From contig CBDDJX010000003.1 of assembly GCA_965229885.1 (NCBI GenBank), positions 1,674,001 through 1,738,000 on the forward strand: a stretch of 64,000 nt of DNA, in the 5' to 3' direction. How positions within the stretch are numbered: the first letter of the stretch is position 1; each line of letters opens with the position of its first letter. This DNA comes from DATLLJ01 sp965229885. GTDB taxonomy: Bacteria; Acidobacteriota; Vicinamibacteria; Vicinamibacterales; CAVVIG01. A model generated the notes under the pieces. It worked only from the letters and a program-made list of their open reading frames with translations, was not told the origin of the DNA and ran no database searches. Positions 24,467-33,556 of this stretch are shown here, in pieces. A program made the position numbers and the translations under genes.

Positions 24467-26712
24467 TTCTGATCCGCGTCGCCGTTCCCGTTCCTCAACT
24501 TGGTCTGCTGACTTACCGTGTGGCAGACGGTTTGCCGACGCCGGTGCTCGGCGCGCGCGTCGTCGTGCCCCTTGGGTCGCGCATTGTCACCGGGATCGTT
24601 GTCGGCGGCGACGCGGCGGACGAGCTGGCCGAGAGCGCCGTCAAGCCGATTCGCGATGTGCTCGACGATGAAGCGTTCGTACCGACTGATGTGATCGCGC
24701 TGGCGACGTGGACCGCGGAGTACTACGCGGCTGGCGTCGGCGAGGCGGTGATGGCCGTCTTGCCGCCCAAAGCGCGCGGATCACGGGTGGATGCCCACAA
24801 GACCATTCGCGTTGCGGCCATCACGGCAGCCGGCCTCGGAGCGATTGAGGCGGTGGGCGACGGCTCGGTCGCGGCCACCCGAGTGACCGCGAAACAGCGC
24901 GAGGCTCTCGAGTTGCTGGCGGGGACGCCGACCGGCATCCCGACGCCTGAACTCGCGGAGCGCGGCTTCGCCGCGGACACCATTGCGCGGCTGGCAAGGC
25001 AGGCGCTCGTCAGCCTGCGGCAGGATCGGGTCAATCGCGATCCGTTTACCCCTCAGACCTTCGAGTCCCCAGCCGCCGATGTCGACCGGCGGCTGACCGC
25101 TGAGCAGGCGAGGGCGCTCGAGCGGTTGACATCACTCGCCGGGACGCGCGAGTTTCGCGTGGCGCTTCTGCACGGCGTGACCGGCAGCGGCAAGACGGAA
25201 ATCTATCTGCGGCTTGCCGCCGCAGTCCGCAGCAGCAGCCGGACCTCGCTGATGCTCGTGCCGGAGATCGCACTCACGCCAGCGGTCGCCTCGCTCTTCC
25301 GGCAGACGTTCGGCGAGCGCGTGGCCATTCAGCACAGCGGCCTGTCGGACGGCGAACGGCACGATCAGTGGCAGCGCATCCGCTGTGGCGACATCGACGT
25401 GGTCGTCGGCACGCGGTCGGCGGTGTTCGCGCCGGTCAGTAAGGTCGGATTGGTGATTGTGGACGAGGAGCACGACGCCTCGTACAAGCAGGAGGAAAGC
25501 CCGCGCTACAACGGCCGCGACGTGGCGATCGTGCGGGCGCAGCGCGCAGGCGCGCTCGTCGTCCTCGGCTCCGCGACGCCGTCGATGGAGAGCTTCTACA
25601 ACGCGATGTCGGGCAAGTACGAGCGCGTGGTACTCGAGCGCCGCGTGCTCGACCGTCCGTTGGCCGCCGTCACGATCGTGGACATGCGGGAGGAGCATGC
25701 CGCCGTCGGGCCGGACGCCATCCTCAGCCGCACGCTGACCGAGGCGCTCCAGCTTCGCCTCGAACGGCGCGAGCAGTCGCTCGTCCTCCTGAATCGCCGC
25801 GGCTTTGCGACGGCGGTGTTCTGCCGCCAGTGCGCCGGGACGCTCGAGTGTCCGAACTGCAGCGTGTCCCTCGTCGTACACGGCGACGGCTCGGCCCCGC
25901 CGCGGGCGCGGTGTCACTACTGTAACTACTCGGTCCGCGTCCCAGCGAGGTGTCCGCTCTGCGCCGGACCGTACCTGGAGCAGACGGGGTTCGGGACCGA
26001 GCGTGTCGAAGCCGAAGTGAAGCGCGTCTGTCCAGGCGCCCGCGTCGCGCGGCTCGATCGCGATGCCGTTCGCCGCAGGGGTTCGCTCGACGCGCTCCTG
26101 TCCCGATTCCGCGACGGCGCCATCGACGTGCTCGTCGGCACGCAGATGATCGCCAAAGGCCATGACTTTCCGCGCGTCACCCTCGTCGGCGTCATCTCGG
26201 CGGACGTCGGGCTTGGCCTGGCGGATTTTCGCGCGTCCGAGCGGACCTTTCAGCTCCTGACGCAGGTCGCCGGCCGTGCCGGCCGCGGCGAGCGGACCGG
26301 GGAGGCGATCGTTCAGACCTTGTACCCGACCCACTACAGCGTCCAGCTGGCGTGCCGGCAGGATTACCCGGCATTTTACGAGCGCGAGGTGCACTTTCGC
26401 CGATCGATGCGCTATCCACCCTTCGTGTCGATGGTCAATGTCGTCGTTCGCGCGCGGACGTTCGCCGGCGCGATGGACGATGCCGCGGATGTCGCCGAGC
26501 AGTTGCGGCAGGCGGAGGCCGACAGCGGCTTTCGCGTGCTCGGGCCGGCGCCGGCGCCGCTCGGCAGACTCCGCGGCGAATACCGCGTGCAGCTCCTCAT
26601 GAAAGGCACGAACCGGAAGCGGATGCGGGAAGCGCTCGTGTCCGTGCTCGCGGGGCGGCCGGACCTGGCGAGGCGAACGGTCGTGGACGTCGATCCCCTC
26701 AGCGTTCTCTGA
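24463..26712 (+). CDS. priA: primosomal protein N' (replication restart helicase PriA)
   Basis: Superfamily-2 3'-5' helicase that reloads the replisome at stalled forks; 749 aa from GTG 24463 (VILIRVAVPVPQLGLLTYRV), overlapping the UDG stop. The N-terminal 3'-DNA-binding domain is followed by Walker A GVTGSGKTEIY, DEEH box (VDEEHDASYKQEE), two zinc-knuckle pairs (CRQCAGTLECPNC and CHYCNY...CPLC), and helicase motifs V/VI with GTQMIAKGHDFPRVTLVG and QVAGRAGRG. Confidence 0.96.
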   Translation: MILIRVAVPVPQLGLLTYRVADGLPTPVLGARVVVPLGSRIVTGIVVGGDAADELAESAVKPIRDVLDDEAFVPTDVIALATWTAEYYAAGVGEAVMAVLPPKARGSRVDAHKTIRVAAITAAGLGAIEAVGDGSVAATRVTAKQREALELLAGTPTGIPTPELAERGFAADTIARLARQALVSLRQDRVNRDPFTPQTFESPAADVDRRLTAEQARALERLTSLAGTREFRVALLHGVTGSGKTEIYLRLAAAVRSSSRTSLMLVPEIALTPAVASLFRQTFGERVAIQHSGLSDGERHDQWQRIRCGDIDVVVGTRSAVFAPVSKVGLVIVDEEHDASYKQEESPRYNGRDVAIVRAQRAGALVVLGSATPSMESFYNAMSGKYERVVLERRVLDRPLAAVTIVDMREEHAAVGPDAILSRTLTEALQLRLERREQSLVLLNRRGFATAVFCRQCAGTLECPNCSVSLVVHGDGSAPPRARCHYCNYSVRVPARCPLCAGPYLEQTGFGTERVEAEVKRVCPGARVARLDRDAVRRRGSLDALLSRFRDGAIDVLVGTQMIAKGHDFPRVTLVGVISADVGLGLADFRASERTFQLLTQVAGRAGRGERTGEAIVQTLYPTHYSVQLACRQDYPAFYEREVHFRRSMRYPPFVSMVNVVVRARTFAGAMDDAADVAEQLRQAEADSGFRVLGPAPAPLGRLRGEYRVQLLMKGTNRKRMREALVSVLAGRPDLARRTVVDVDPLSVL

Positions 26713-26755
26713 ATCTGAGGACTTGGGAATTGTGGGATTTGAGGACTTAGGGCCC
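26708..26755. repeat. octamer word array after priA
   Basis: Units TCTGAATC, TGAGGACT, TGGGAATT, GTGGGATT, TGAGGACT and TAGGGCCC are contiguous; TGAGGACT repeats exactly 24 nt apart. Begins within the priA stop codon. Confidence 0.65.
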
Positions 26756-26836
26756 GCATGTAAGCGACGCGCAACGCAACGCCGCGGGATGCATCGGCGG
26801 CCAGAGTGGCGCAGTTATTCCCGGACGGGCCCTTAG
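26746..26836. repeat. 91-bp inverted repeat between priA and the site-2 protease
   Basis: Arms CTTAGGGCCCG (26746-26756) and CGGGCCCTTAG (26826-26836) are reverse complements with one mismatch, 69 nt apart. It fills the convergent intergenic region and touches the protease stop codon. Could be a MITE-like element or a bidirectional terminator structure; no T-tract. Confidence 0.5.
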
Positions 26837-27795
26837 CGTCGCAGTAACTGCGTCGGTTCGAGCGGCGACGGCGTGAAACACAGCACGAACATCACGAGCG
26901 CGAATACGGCGAGGACGAGACGCGTGCGGTCGAGCGGTATGTGCTCGTCGACGACCTTCGGATGGCGTGGACCGAACATGAAGAGCATGATGACCATCAA
27001 GCCGGTCCACACGATCAGGCTGCTCGAGAAAAAGGCCAGCACGATGGCGGCGCTGATGGTGAAAAACGTGACGTACATCGACCGCTGTCCGAGCACGGCA
27101 TAAGCGATGTGGCCGCCGTCCAGCTGGCCGACCGGAAAGAGGTTCAGTGCCGTGACGAGCAGCCCGAACCACGCCGCAAAGGCCATGGGATGCATGTTCA
27201 GGGAATAGCCGTCCGGGATCGTCCCCCAGAGCAGCTGCGACGTCAGCTGGAACAACAGCGGCTCGCCCAGCTCGAAGCCGACGAAGTCGGGTGGCACGCG
27301 GACCACGTGCGACATCGCGATGCCGAGGAACAGCGCGGGGACCGCGACGAGAAAACCGGCAATCGGTCCGGCAATGCCGATGTCGAACAGCATCCGTTTG
27401 GTGGGAATCGGCTCTTTGATCTTGATGAAGGCGCCGAGCGTGCCGAACAGGGTCGGGACCGGAAGAAAGAACGGCAACGAGGCGTCGACGTCATAATAGC
27501 GGCAAGCAAAATAGTGGCCGAGCTCGTGGCACCCGAGAATCGCGAGGCTCGTTCCGCCATACCAGAAGCCGCGGAGGAGTAATGGCACGACCGGTAGCGG
27601 CAATTGTTCGAGGGGGGAGTAGTCGGAAATGAACGCGAGATAGCGGTCGACGCCGACGAGGGTGGTCGATCCGATGGTGAGCACCAGTAGCAGAACGTGC
27701 AGCCAGACCCGGTCCTGGAACTTCGGGGGCGGCTCCCAATGAGATGAAGGGCCGGGTGTCGTCGGAAGGGCCGGGTCGAAGCGAGCGAGGTCCAC
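26833..27795 (-). CDS. site-2 protease family membrane metalloprotease (M50)
   Basis: Intramembrane zinc metalloprotease of 320 aa with about six or seven hydrophobic segments. Zinc motif HELGH in CHELGHYFACRYY (about residue 105) and the second-site LDGG in FPVGQLDGGHIAYAVLG supply the metal ligands. Of the EcfE-less short S2P type, no PDZ domain. May process a membrane-bound regulator; substrate unknown. 8 bp separate it from the HU gene upstream on the same strand. Confidence 0.9.
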   Translation of the reverse strand: MDLARFDPALPTTPGPSSHWEPPPKFQDRVWLHVLLLVLTIGSTTLVGVDRYLAFISDYSPLEQLPLPVVPLLLRGFWYGGTSLAILGCHELGHYFACRYYDVDASLPFFLPVPTLFGTLGAFIKIKEPIPTKRMLFDIGIAGPIAGFLVAVPALFLGIAMSHVVRVPPDFVGFELGEPLLFQLTSQLLWGTIPDGYSLNMHPMAFAAWFGLLVTALNLFPVGQLDGGHIAYAVLGQRSMYVTFFTISAAIVLAFFSSSLIVWTGLMVIMLFMFGPRHPKVVDEHIPLDRTRLVLAVFALVMFVLCFTPSPLEPTQLLRR

Positions 27796-27803
27796 GCGGC
27801 GAT

Positions 27804-28073
27804 TTATCCGATGTTCTGCAGGTCTTTGCCGGGCTTGAAGCGAATCGTCCGGCCGGGCGGAATGCGTACTTCCTTCCCGGTCCGGGGATTACGGCCGATG
27901 CCGCGCTTGCGCGGCTTGACCTGGAAGACGCCGAACCCGCGCAGCTCGATCCGTTCGCCGCGCTGCATGGACGTCCGCATCGCGTCGAAAACCGCGTCGA
28001 CGGCCACCTCGGCTTTGACTTTGGTGATGTCCGCGATCTTCGAAACTTCGTTGACGATGTCGACTTTGATCAT
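27804..28073 (-). CDS. DNA-binding protein HU
   Basis: Histone-like DNA-bending protein, 89 aa. Canonical layout: N-terminal helical dimerisation part, then GFGVFQVKPRKRGIGRNPRTG, the beta-arm that intercalates DNA, and RFKPGKDL near the end. Starts ATG 28073. A near-perfect sigma-70 promoter lies 29-57 bp upstream, fitting an abundant nucleoid protein. Confidence 0.95.
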   Translation of the reverse strand: MIKVDIVNEVSKIADITKVKAEVAVDAVFDAMRTSMQRGERIELRGFGVFQVKPRKRGIGRNPRTGKEVRIPPGRTIRFKPGKDLQNIG

Positions 28074-28101
28074 GCTTAGAGTCTCAGAGCTACTGGTAAC
28101 T

Positions 28102-28130
28102 ACTATAAATAATTGGACTTACACTGTCAA
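28102..28130 (-). promoter_or_regulatory. sigma-70-type promoter of the HU gene
   Basis: Minus strand: -35 TTGACA at 28130-28125, 17-nt spacer, -10 TATAGT at 28107-28102. Predicted start near 28095, about 22 nt before the HU ATG. This is close to consensus in a very GC-rich genome. Confidence 0.8.
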
Positions 28131-28142
28131 TGCTGAGGCTAA

Positions 28143-29633
28143 GTGAACAAAGCACTTCCGTCAGTTGTGCTGGTGGGCCGGCCCAATGTCGGTAAATCCA
28201 CCTTGTTCAACCGCATCACCGGCTCGCGGCGGGCGATTGTGGCGCCCTTCGCCGGCACGACCCGCGATTCGCTCGCCCGCCCGGCCGTCTGGAGGGGCGC
28301 AACCTTCGAGCTGTTCGATACCGGGGGGCTGTTCGGCGCCAGCGAAGACCCCTTGCACGAGCTCGTGATCCGGCAGGGCCAGCGCGCCATGACGAGCGCC
28401 GATCTGCTGGTCTTCGTCGTTGACGGGCGCGAGGGCCTGGTATCGGGCGACCAGCGCATCGCCCAGGAGCTTCGAAAGACCGATCGGCCGGTGATCGTTG
28501 CCATCAACAAGACCGACGACAAGCGCGCGCAGGCGTTGTCGATGGAGTTCTTTCAGCTTGGGTTCGACCCGGTCGTCGAGATTTCCGCCGAGCATGGGCA
28601 GGGGGTGGCGGAGCTGCTCGATGAGATTATCGAAAGGTTCATGGCTCAGGGCTCAGCGTTCAGGCTGGAAGCTCACCAGGAACCAGCCGCCGACAACCAG
28701 CTGCCAGATGAGACCGGCATTGCGGTTATCGGTCGCCCAAATGTGGGCAAGTCGTCGCTCGTGAACCGCCTGCTGCGTGAGGAGCGTGTGCTCGTCAGCG
28801 ACATGCCGGGCACGACGCGCGACGCCATCGACACGGTGCTCATGTGGCACCGCCGCCGCTTCCGCATCGTTGATACGGCGGGCATGCGGAAACCGGGAAG
28901 CGTGGGACGCGGCGGCAAGGTGGAAGTGGTCAGCGTCGCCGGCGCGAAAAAGGCCATCTTCGACGCCGACGTGGTCGCGCTGGTGATTGACGCCAGTACC
29001 GGGGCCGCCGAGCAGGATGCGGCGATCGGCGGAGAAGCCGACCGTGCAGGTCGAGGCGTCGTCATCCTGGCGAACAAGTGGGATCTGGTGAAGGATCGCG
29101 GCGCCGACTACGTGACGGTCTTCGACGAAGAAACGCGGCACCGCATGAGATTTCTCGACTACGCGCCGATCCTGCACATCTCGGCGGCGACCGGCGAGCG
29201 GACGGCCAAAGTGCTCGAGACCATCGATCGGATTGCCGCGGTTCGCCGCCAGCGTATTCCAACGCCGGCGCTCAACAAGTTTCTCGAGGCCGTCACAACG
29301 GCGAATCCTCCGGTCAGCCCCGGCCGGAAACATGTGCGGATCCTGTACGCCGCGCAGATCGGCATCATGCCGCCGTCGTTTGTCCTCTTCACCAACGTCG
29401 CGACGACGTTTCATTTTTCGTACGAGCGCTTCCTGATCAATAAACTGCGGGAGCAGTTCGGCTTCGTCGGCACGCCGATCCGCATGCAGGCCCGCCGCCG
29501 GGCCAAAGGCAGCGGGCCGCGGAAAGCCAGTCAAGGCCACACCGGTCGCAAGCGACGCGAAGACCGCACCAAGGGTAAGAACCGTCAGGATCGGAAGGAT
29601 CGACGGGGCCGCCGGGACCGCAAGAAAGACTGA
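28143..29633 (+). CDS. der: ribosome biogenesis GTPase Der with repeat-encoded interdomain linker
   Basis: Tandem-GTPase essential for 50S maturation, 496 aa. GD1 has GRPNVGKSTLFNR, DTGG and NKTD; GD2 has GRPNVGKSSLVNR, DTAGMRKPG and NKWD; the KH-like domain follows (VLFTNVATTFHFSYERFLINKLREQF). The linker between GD1 and GD2 (about residues 167-190) is encoded in part by heptamers at 28641-28675. A Lys/Arg-rich tail (KGKNRQDRKDRRGRRDRKK) closes the protein. Starts at GTG 28143. Confidence 0.96.
   Translation: MNKALPSVVLVGRPNVGKSTLFNRITGSRRAIVAPFAGTTRDSLARPAVWRGATFELFDTGGLFGASEDPLHELVIRQGQRAMTSADLLVFVVDGREGLVSGDQRIAQELRKTDRPVIVAINKTDDKRAQALSMEFFQLGFDPVVEISAEHGQGVAELLDEIIERFMAQGSAFRLEAHQEPAADNQLPDETGIAVIGRPNVGKSSLVNRLLREERVLVSDMPGTTRDAIDTVLMWHRRRFRIVDTAGMRKPGSVGRGGKVEVVSVAGAKKAIFDADVVALVIDASTGAAEQDAAIGGEADRAGRGVVILANKWDLVKDRGADYVTVFDEETRHRMRFLDYAPILHISAATGERTAKVLETIDRIAAVRRQRIPTPALNKFLEAVTTANPPVSPGRKHVRILYAAQIGIMPPSFVLFTNVATTFHFSYERFLINKLREQFGFVGTPIRMQARRRAKGSGPRKASQGHTGRKRREDRTKGKNRQDRKDRRGRRDRKKD
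28641..28675 (+). repeat. heptamer word array translated in the Der linker
   Basis: Units ATGGCTC, AGGGCTC, AGCGTTC, AGGCTGG and AAGCTCA are contiguous within der. Encodes MAQGSAFRLEAH-like residues between the two GTPase domains, where Der proteins normally have an acidic variable linker. Similar GGCTCAG words appear at 11727-11768. Confidence 0.65.
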
Positions 29634-29667
29634 ACTCGGGCTATACTTTCGAGACTGTTTGCAGCTC

Positions 29668-30195
29668 ATGCTGGACATTTCCGCCCAAGTCGAGATTCCG
29701 AACCGTGCGCTCTTCAAGGCGGCAGAGGTGTGCGATATCCTCAAGGTGCAGCCGTACGTGCTGCGCTCGTGGGAGGCCGAATTTCCTGGGCTCGGCGTCG
29801 CGAAGACGGCCGGCGTCCCGCGCGTCTATCGCCGGAAGGACGTGGAACAGGTTGCGCGGATCAAGTACCTGCTTCTGGTCGAAGGCCTGACGCTCGCCGG
29901 CGCGCGGCGAAAACTCGAAGAGGAAAGCTCGCTCGTCGGGGCCGGCGCCCCGGCGATTGACGAGCTGATCGGCCAGAACGCGCGCGAGCGGCTGACGACG
30001 GTCAAGCGCGGGTTGCGATCGATTCTCGAGTTACTGGGGTCGGGTGGCGGCGGATTTCGCCTGGCCGCCACGCCATCGGCGACCTCACGTATGCGCCCGA
30101 TGCCGGTCGGCCGCACGAAGGCGGGTCGGGGCAAGGCGGCGACACGGCACGGATCGACACGAGCGGCGCACGCGCGCCGCAAGCGCTCGGCGTGA
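29668..30195 (+). CDS. MerR-family transcriptional regulator
   Basis: DNA-binding regulator of 175 aa. Residues 15-80 form a MerR winged HTH: LFKAAEVCDILKVQPYVLRSWEAEF, then VPRVYRRKDVEQVARIKYLL. No metal-binding cysteines are present; the C-terminus is Arg/Ala-rich and low complexity. This short type is commonly found near der or HU genes in this group and resembles the HTH of MlrA/Rv1828-like regulators. Target unknown. ATG 29668 chosen over TTG 29659. 22 nt upstream of tRNA-Pro. Confidence 0.85.
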   Translation: MLDISAQVEIPNRALFKAAEVCDILKVQPYVLRSWEAEFPGLGVAKTAGVPRVYRRKDVEQVARIKYLLLVEGLTLAGARRKLEEESSLVGAGAPAIDELIGQNARERLTTVKRGLRSILELLGSGGGGFRLAATPSATSRMRPMPVGRTKAGRGKAATRHGSTRAAHARRKRSA

Positions 30196-30214
30196 AGGAG
30201 AATGTACGAGATAT

Positions 30215-30292
30215 CGGGATGTAGCGCAGCCTGGCTAGCGCACCTGACTGGGGGTCAGGGGGTCGCCGGTTCGAATCCGGCCATCCCGACCA
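30215..30292 (+). tRNA. tRNA-Pro (anticodon GGG)
   Basis: Complete cloverleaf: acceptor CGGGATG pairs with CATCCCG, D-arm GCGCAGCCTGGCTAGCGC, anticodon arm CCTGA-CTGGGGG-TCAGG giving GGG, T-arm GCCGGTTCGAATCCGGC, discriminator A and an encoded CCA at 30290-30292. C1-G72 is typical of bacterial tRNA-Pro. Confidence 0.96.
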
Positions 30293-30601
30293 ATTTATTT
30301 TCAGTTGGTCAGCCATGGGTCAGCCAAACGGTGGCGCCCAAATGGCCTATCTGGAGACCGCGACTCGCTGGACTGAAGGGTCTGGCGGGTCGCTCTACGC
30401 CCGCCCGCCAGAAGACGCCTGACCGGCCATTTCCGGGAACCAGTTTCGCGGGGGACCCTAGCCCGCCTCGCCTGTAGCGTCTATCGTCCCCCGCTGCGAG
30501 GGGCCACCGCCGCGAGCTGAGGAGCAACGTTCGGCCGGCGGGGCACGACCGATCGCGGGGAGGAGCAGGTGCCCGGTGAGTTCGTGCGGGGAGGCTGTCC
30601 A
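30293..30601. other. intergenic region after tRNA-Pro, nothing recognised
   Basis: About 300 bp between the tRNA and the GT39-like gene. A short open stretch continues from the tRNA 3' end, but no integrase, attachment repeat, promoter or terminator could be supported. Confidence 0.5.
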
Positions 30602-32161
30602 GTGAGATTCGGGGTTAGTCGCCACACGCTGATACTCGCTCTCGTGTTGCTATATACGGCCGGGTTCCGACTCGTCGTTCTCGACCGTCCCTTCGGCTAT
30701 GACGCGGAAGGAGCCTCGGCAAGCGAGGTCGGGATCTGGGCGAGGAACTACCTGCGGTTCGATTGGACCCAAACCCGCGGCATACCCATCCTCACGGTGG
30801 GGCAACTTTCGACAGCGCCGATCGTCTTCCATCCGGATCACCCGCCACTCGTCCCACTGCTCGTCGCCCCGTTCTATGCAGGATTCGGCGTGGGTGAGTG
30901 GCAGACGCGGCTGCCGATTTCCATCATGACGATCGCGGCCGTCTGTGTCTTGTACCGGTTGCTCGCCCTTACAGCCACGCGCCGCGCCGGCGTGGCGGCT
31001 GCCGCCGTGTTTGCTGCTAGCCCCATGACACTCTATTTCGGTGGCATGCCCGATCCCATAGGCACGCCCCTCATCCTCTTCATCCTGCTATCAATACTCG
31101 GATACCTGCGGTTTCACGGTGAGCCGCGACTCTCCACATTCATGCCATTCCTCGCGGCATTCGTACTCGCCAGCTTGTGCGACTGGCCGGGCTACGTGAT
31201 CGCCCCTGTCTTCCTCGCTCACTTCATCGTGACCAAGCCTAGCATCGAGTGGCCATGGATTCTTGCGTTTGGGGTTGCCGCCTGTGCGCTGTTCGCTGCT
31301 GTGTATGTCTACATCGCGCTCGTCACTCACTCTCCCTGGACTTGGATGCTGCCCCTCTTCGCACGCCACAGTACTTTGGTAGGGGCTCAGCCATTCACGC
31401 TCATGCAATGGCTCGGCACGGCATTCATCCTCAATCGGATGCTCCACACGATCGTCCTGGTCATCGCCTGCGGTCTGTGGCTGGTGATCTTCGGATTTCG
31501 GTTCCGCCGCCCGCAAGCGGGAGCCACGGTCGCGCGACTGCTGATCGCGTGGGGTGTAACGTGCATCTTGATCGGGAATACAGCTGCGTACACGCATGAG
31601 TTCATCTGGATATTCCTCACGCCAGGCATCGCGGTCAGCACGGCGCTCCTGATCGAGTGGCTGTTCCTCTTCTCCGAGCAGTACCGGGTTGCGCCGGTCA
31701 TGGGTCTCGGCATTGCCCTCATCGTGGCGATGTTCGCAACATGGACCGGTTACACGACGTTCAGGCGTCTCTACCCGACCACACCCGCCGCCCCCTTTAC
31801 GCCGATGGAGATGGGGCAGGCTATCAAGGCCGCTGCGCCCGATCCCGGCGATCTGGCCCTGGTCGTCGGTGGGGATGGCGGGTCCGGAGCCCAGTTGTGG
31901 TTCTATGGAGACCGTGCGCTCCGGGTCAATGTTTGGTCTATCACGGGGGTCCAGGAACGCCTCACAGAGGACTGGGCTGATCTGGTCTTTAACTTCGACG
32001 TGCAGCCGTGGGAGGCGACGGCGGCGGGCATCGTGTTCCCTCGACGGTGGGACGACGGTTTCGCAGACGTGCGCGTTTACCTCGAAGAAAGGTATCCAGC
32101 GGTGAGACTCCCTCCTGCCCTGTCGGACAAGTTCGAAGTCTTCACGGTGCCGCGTCCATAG
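30602..32161 (+). CDS. GT39-like integral membrane glycosyltransferase (GT-C fold)
   Basis: A protein of about 519 aa with 9-11 hydrophobic helices, resembling ArnT/PMT-type enzymes that use polyprenyl-phosphate sugars. Supporting motifs: an acidic first periplasmic loop (FGYDAEGASASEVG), then FHPDHPPLVPLLVAPFYAGFGVGEWQTRLP, matching the family's H-P-PL pattern. The final 110 residues are soluble. GTG 30602 is my start; GTG 30569 would add 11 residues. Isolated between a tRNA and IS debris; it may be a transferred gene. The DPM1-like protein at 18472 could make its donor. Confidence 0.75.
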   Translation: MRFGVSRHTLILALVLLYTAGFRLVVLDRPFGYDAEGASASEVGIWARNYLRFDWTQTRGIPILTVGQLSTAPIVFHPDHPPLVPLLVAPFYAGFGVGEWQTRLPISIMTIAAVCVLYRLLALTATRRAGVAAAAVFAASPMTLYFGGMPDPIGTPLILFILLSILGYLRFHGEPRLSTFMPFLAAFVLASLCDWPGYVIAPVFLAHFIVTKPSIEWPWILAFGVAACALFAAVYVYIALVTHSPWTWMLPLFARHSTLVGAQPFTLMQWLGTAFILNRMLHTIVLVIACGLWLVIFGFRFRRPQAGATVARLLIAWGVTCILIGNTAAYTHEFIWIFLTPGIAVSTALLIEWLFLFSEQYRVAPVMGLGIALIVAMFATWTGYTTFRRLYPTTPAAPFTPMEMGQAIKAAAPDPGDLALVVGGDGGSGAQLWFYGDRALRVNVWSITGVQERLTEDWADLVFNFDVQPWEATAAGIVFPRRWDDGFADVRVYLEERYPAVRLPPALSDKFEVFTVPRP

Positions 32162-32472
32162 CAGGTCGAGTGCCTCCGTACCCCGACCGCCCGGAGCCCC
32201 TCAGATCCTACGCACCTGCAATTCATGCCCTGACGAGTTCTCGAAGTCAGCTCAACTCTGGAATGCCAGTGAGCGCAGGCGAGTGCTCAGCATCGCGCAC
32301 AGCGTCCCAATACTCCGACTTCTTCGCCCCACTCAGAGATCATTCGACCGCTCGAACATTTGTGAAGGACATCGTTAACTTCGTGTGCCCAGATCTGAAT
32401 CTGCTGGACCAACTCGACGGAGATGACTTGGCGTTTCCAGATCATGTCCAGATTGAGCTTGATCCGGTTTCG
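32162..32472. other. intergenic region, nothing recognised
   Basis: About 310 bp between the GT39-like gene and the IS3 left end. Base composition is less GC-rich than the surroundings. No supported gene, RNA or promoter. Confidence 0.5.
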
Positions 32473-33525
32473 TGGACACAATCCGAAAGGTGGATACGAT
32501 GTCCAGAAGGGGATCACGCAGAGCGGGACGACGCGCGCGACGACAGTTCACGGAGGAGTTCATGGCCGGCGCGGTCCGGCTCGTGTTGGATGAGGGCAAG
32601 ACGATCGGTGCCGGCTCGCGCGACCTGGTTCTGACGCCGTCATCGCTGGCGCATTGGGTCCGACACGCCCAAGCCGATCGGACGAAAGGCAAGACCGGCC
32701 TGACGCCGGCGGAGCGGGAGGAGCTGGCACGGCTCCGCAAAGCGAATCGGATCCTCGCCGAGGAGCGCGACATCCTGAAACAAGCGGCGGCCTTCTTCGC
32801 GAAGCAGAGCCGATGAGGTGTACCTTCATCGCGGCGAAGAAGGCCGAGCATACGGTGAGCATTCTCTGTCGATGTCTGCGCGTGACGCGCAGCGGCTTCT
32901 ACGCCTGGCAGCGTCGTCCGGAATCGACGCACACCCGTGATGATCGTCGGCTGACCGTGCTGGTGCGGGCCTCGTTCGAGGAGAGTACGCAGCGGTACGG
33001 CAGCCCGCGCATTCACGAGGATCTGATCGAGCAGGACGAGCACGTCAGCCGCAAACGGGTCGTGCGATTGATGCAGGAAGACGGCCTACAGGCGCGGCGC
33101 CGGAAGCGCTACAAGCTGACAACCATGAGTGATCACGCCCAACCGGTCGCGGCGAATCTACTGGACCGCCAGTGCGAGGCGGACGCGCCGAATCAGCGGT
33201 GGGTCGGCGACACGACCGAGTTCGTCATCGGCAGCAGCGGCAAGCTCTACCTCGCGGCGATCCTAGATCTGTTCTCGCGGTGCATCGTGGGCTGGGCCGT
33301 CAGCGCCGTGAACGACCGCCATGTGACGATCACCGCCCTGGAGGCGGCGCTCACGCGCCGGTGCCCCGAGATCGGCCTGCTCCAGCACTCCGACCAGGGC
33401 TCGACATACGCGAGCGAGGATGATCAGGACGTCCTCGAGGCGCGCGGCATCGTGTGCAGCATGAGCCGGCGGGGCAACTGCCACGATAACGCGGTAATGG
33501 AAAGCTGCTTCTCGACGATCACCCC
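32473..33525 (+). mobile_element. IS3-family insertion sequence, right end lost
   Basis: Left end is near TGGACACAATCCGAAAGG. It carries an orfA/orfB pair in the usual overlapping arrangement. The right end is missing: after the conserved block ESCFSTI the sequence switches directly to an antiporter fragment. Different IS3 subgroup from the two copies at 35838 and 57145. Confidence 0.8.
32499..32816 (+). CDS. IS3-family transposase OrfA
   Basis: HTH protein of 105 aa binding the IS ends. Pattern RRQFTEEFMAGAVRLVLDEGKT...LVLTPSSLAHWVRHAQ, then a leucine-zipper segment ELARLRKANRILAEERDILKQAAAFFA, is classic for OrfA. Stop TGA overlaps the orfB ATG (ATGA), where programmed frameshifting usually fuses the two. 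Confidence 0.88.
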   Translation: MSRRGSRRAGRRARRQFTEEFMAGAVRLVLDEGKTIGAGSRDLVLTPSSLAHWVRHAQADRTKGKTGLTPAEREELARLRKANRILAEERDILKQAAAFFAKQSR

Positions 33526-33556
33526 CTCGAACTGCTCATCACGCTCGCACTCGTAA
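32813..33556 (+). pseudogene. IS3-family transposase OrfB, 3' truncated
   Basis: Retroviral-type integrase with DDE residues: first Asp in WVGDTTEF, second Asp in QHSDQGSTY, and Glu in NAVMESCFST. The chain then leaves the family after FSTI and ends in unrelated residues, so about 40 C-terminal residues are lost. Probably inactive. Confidence 0.85.
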
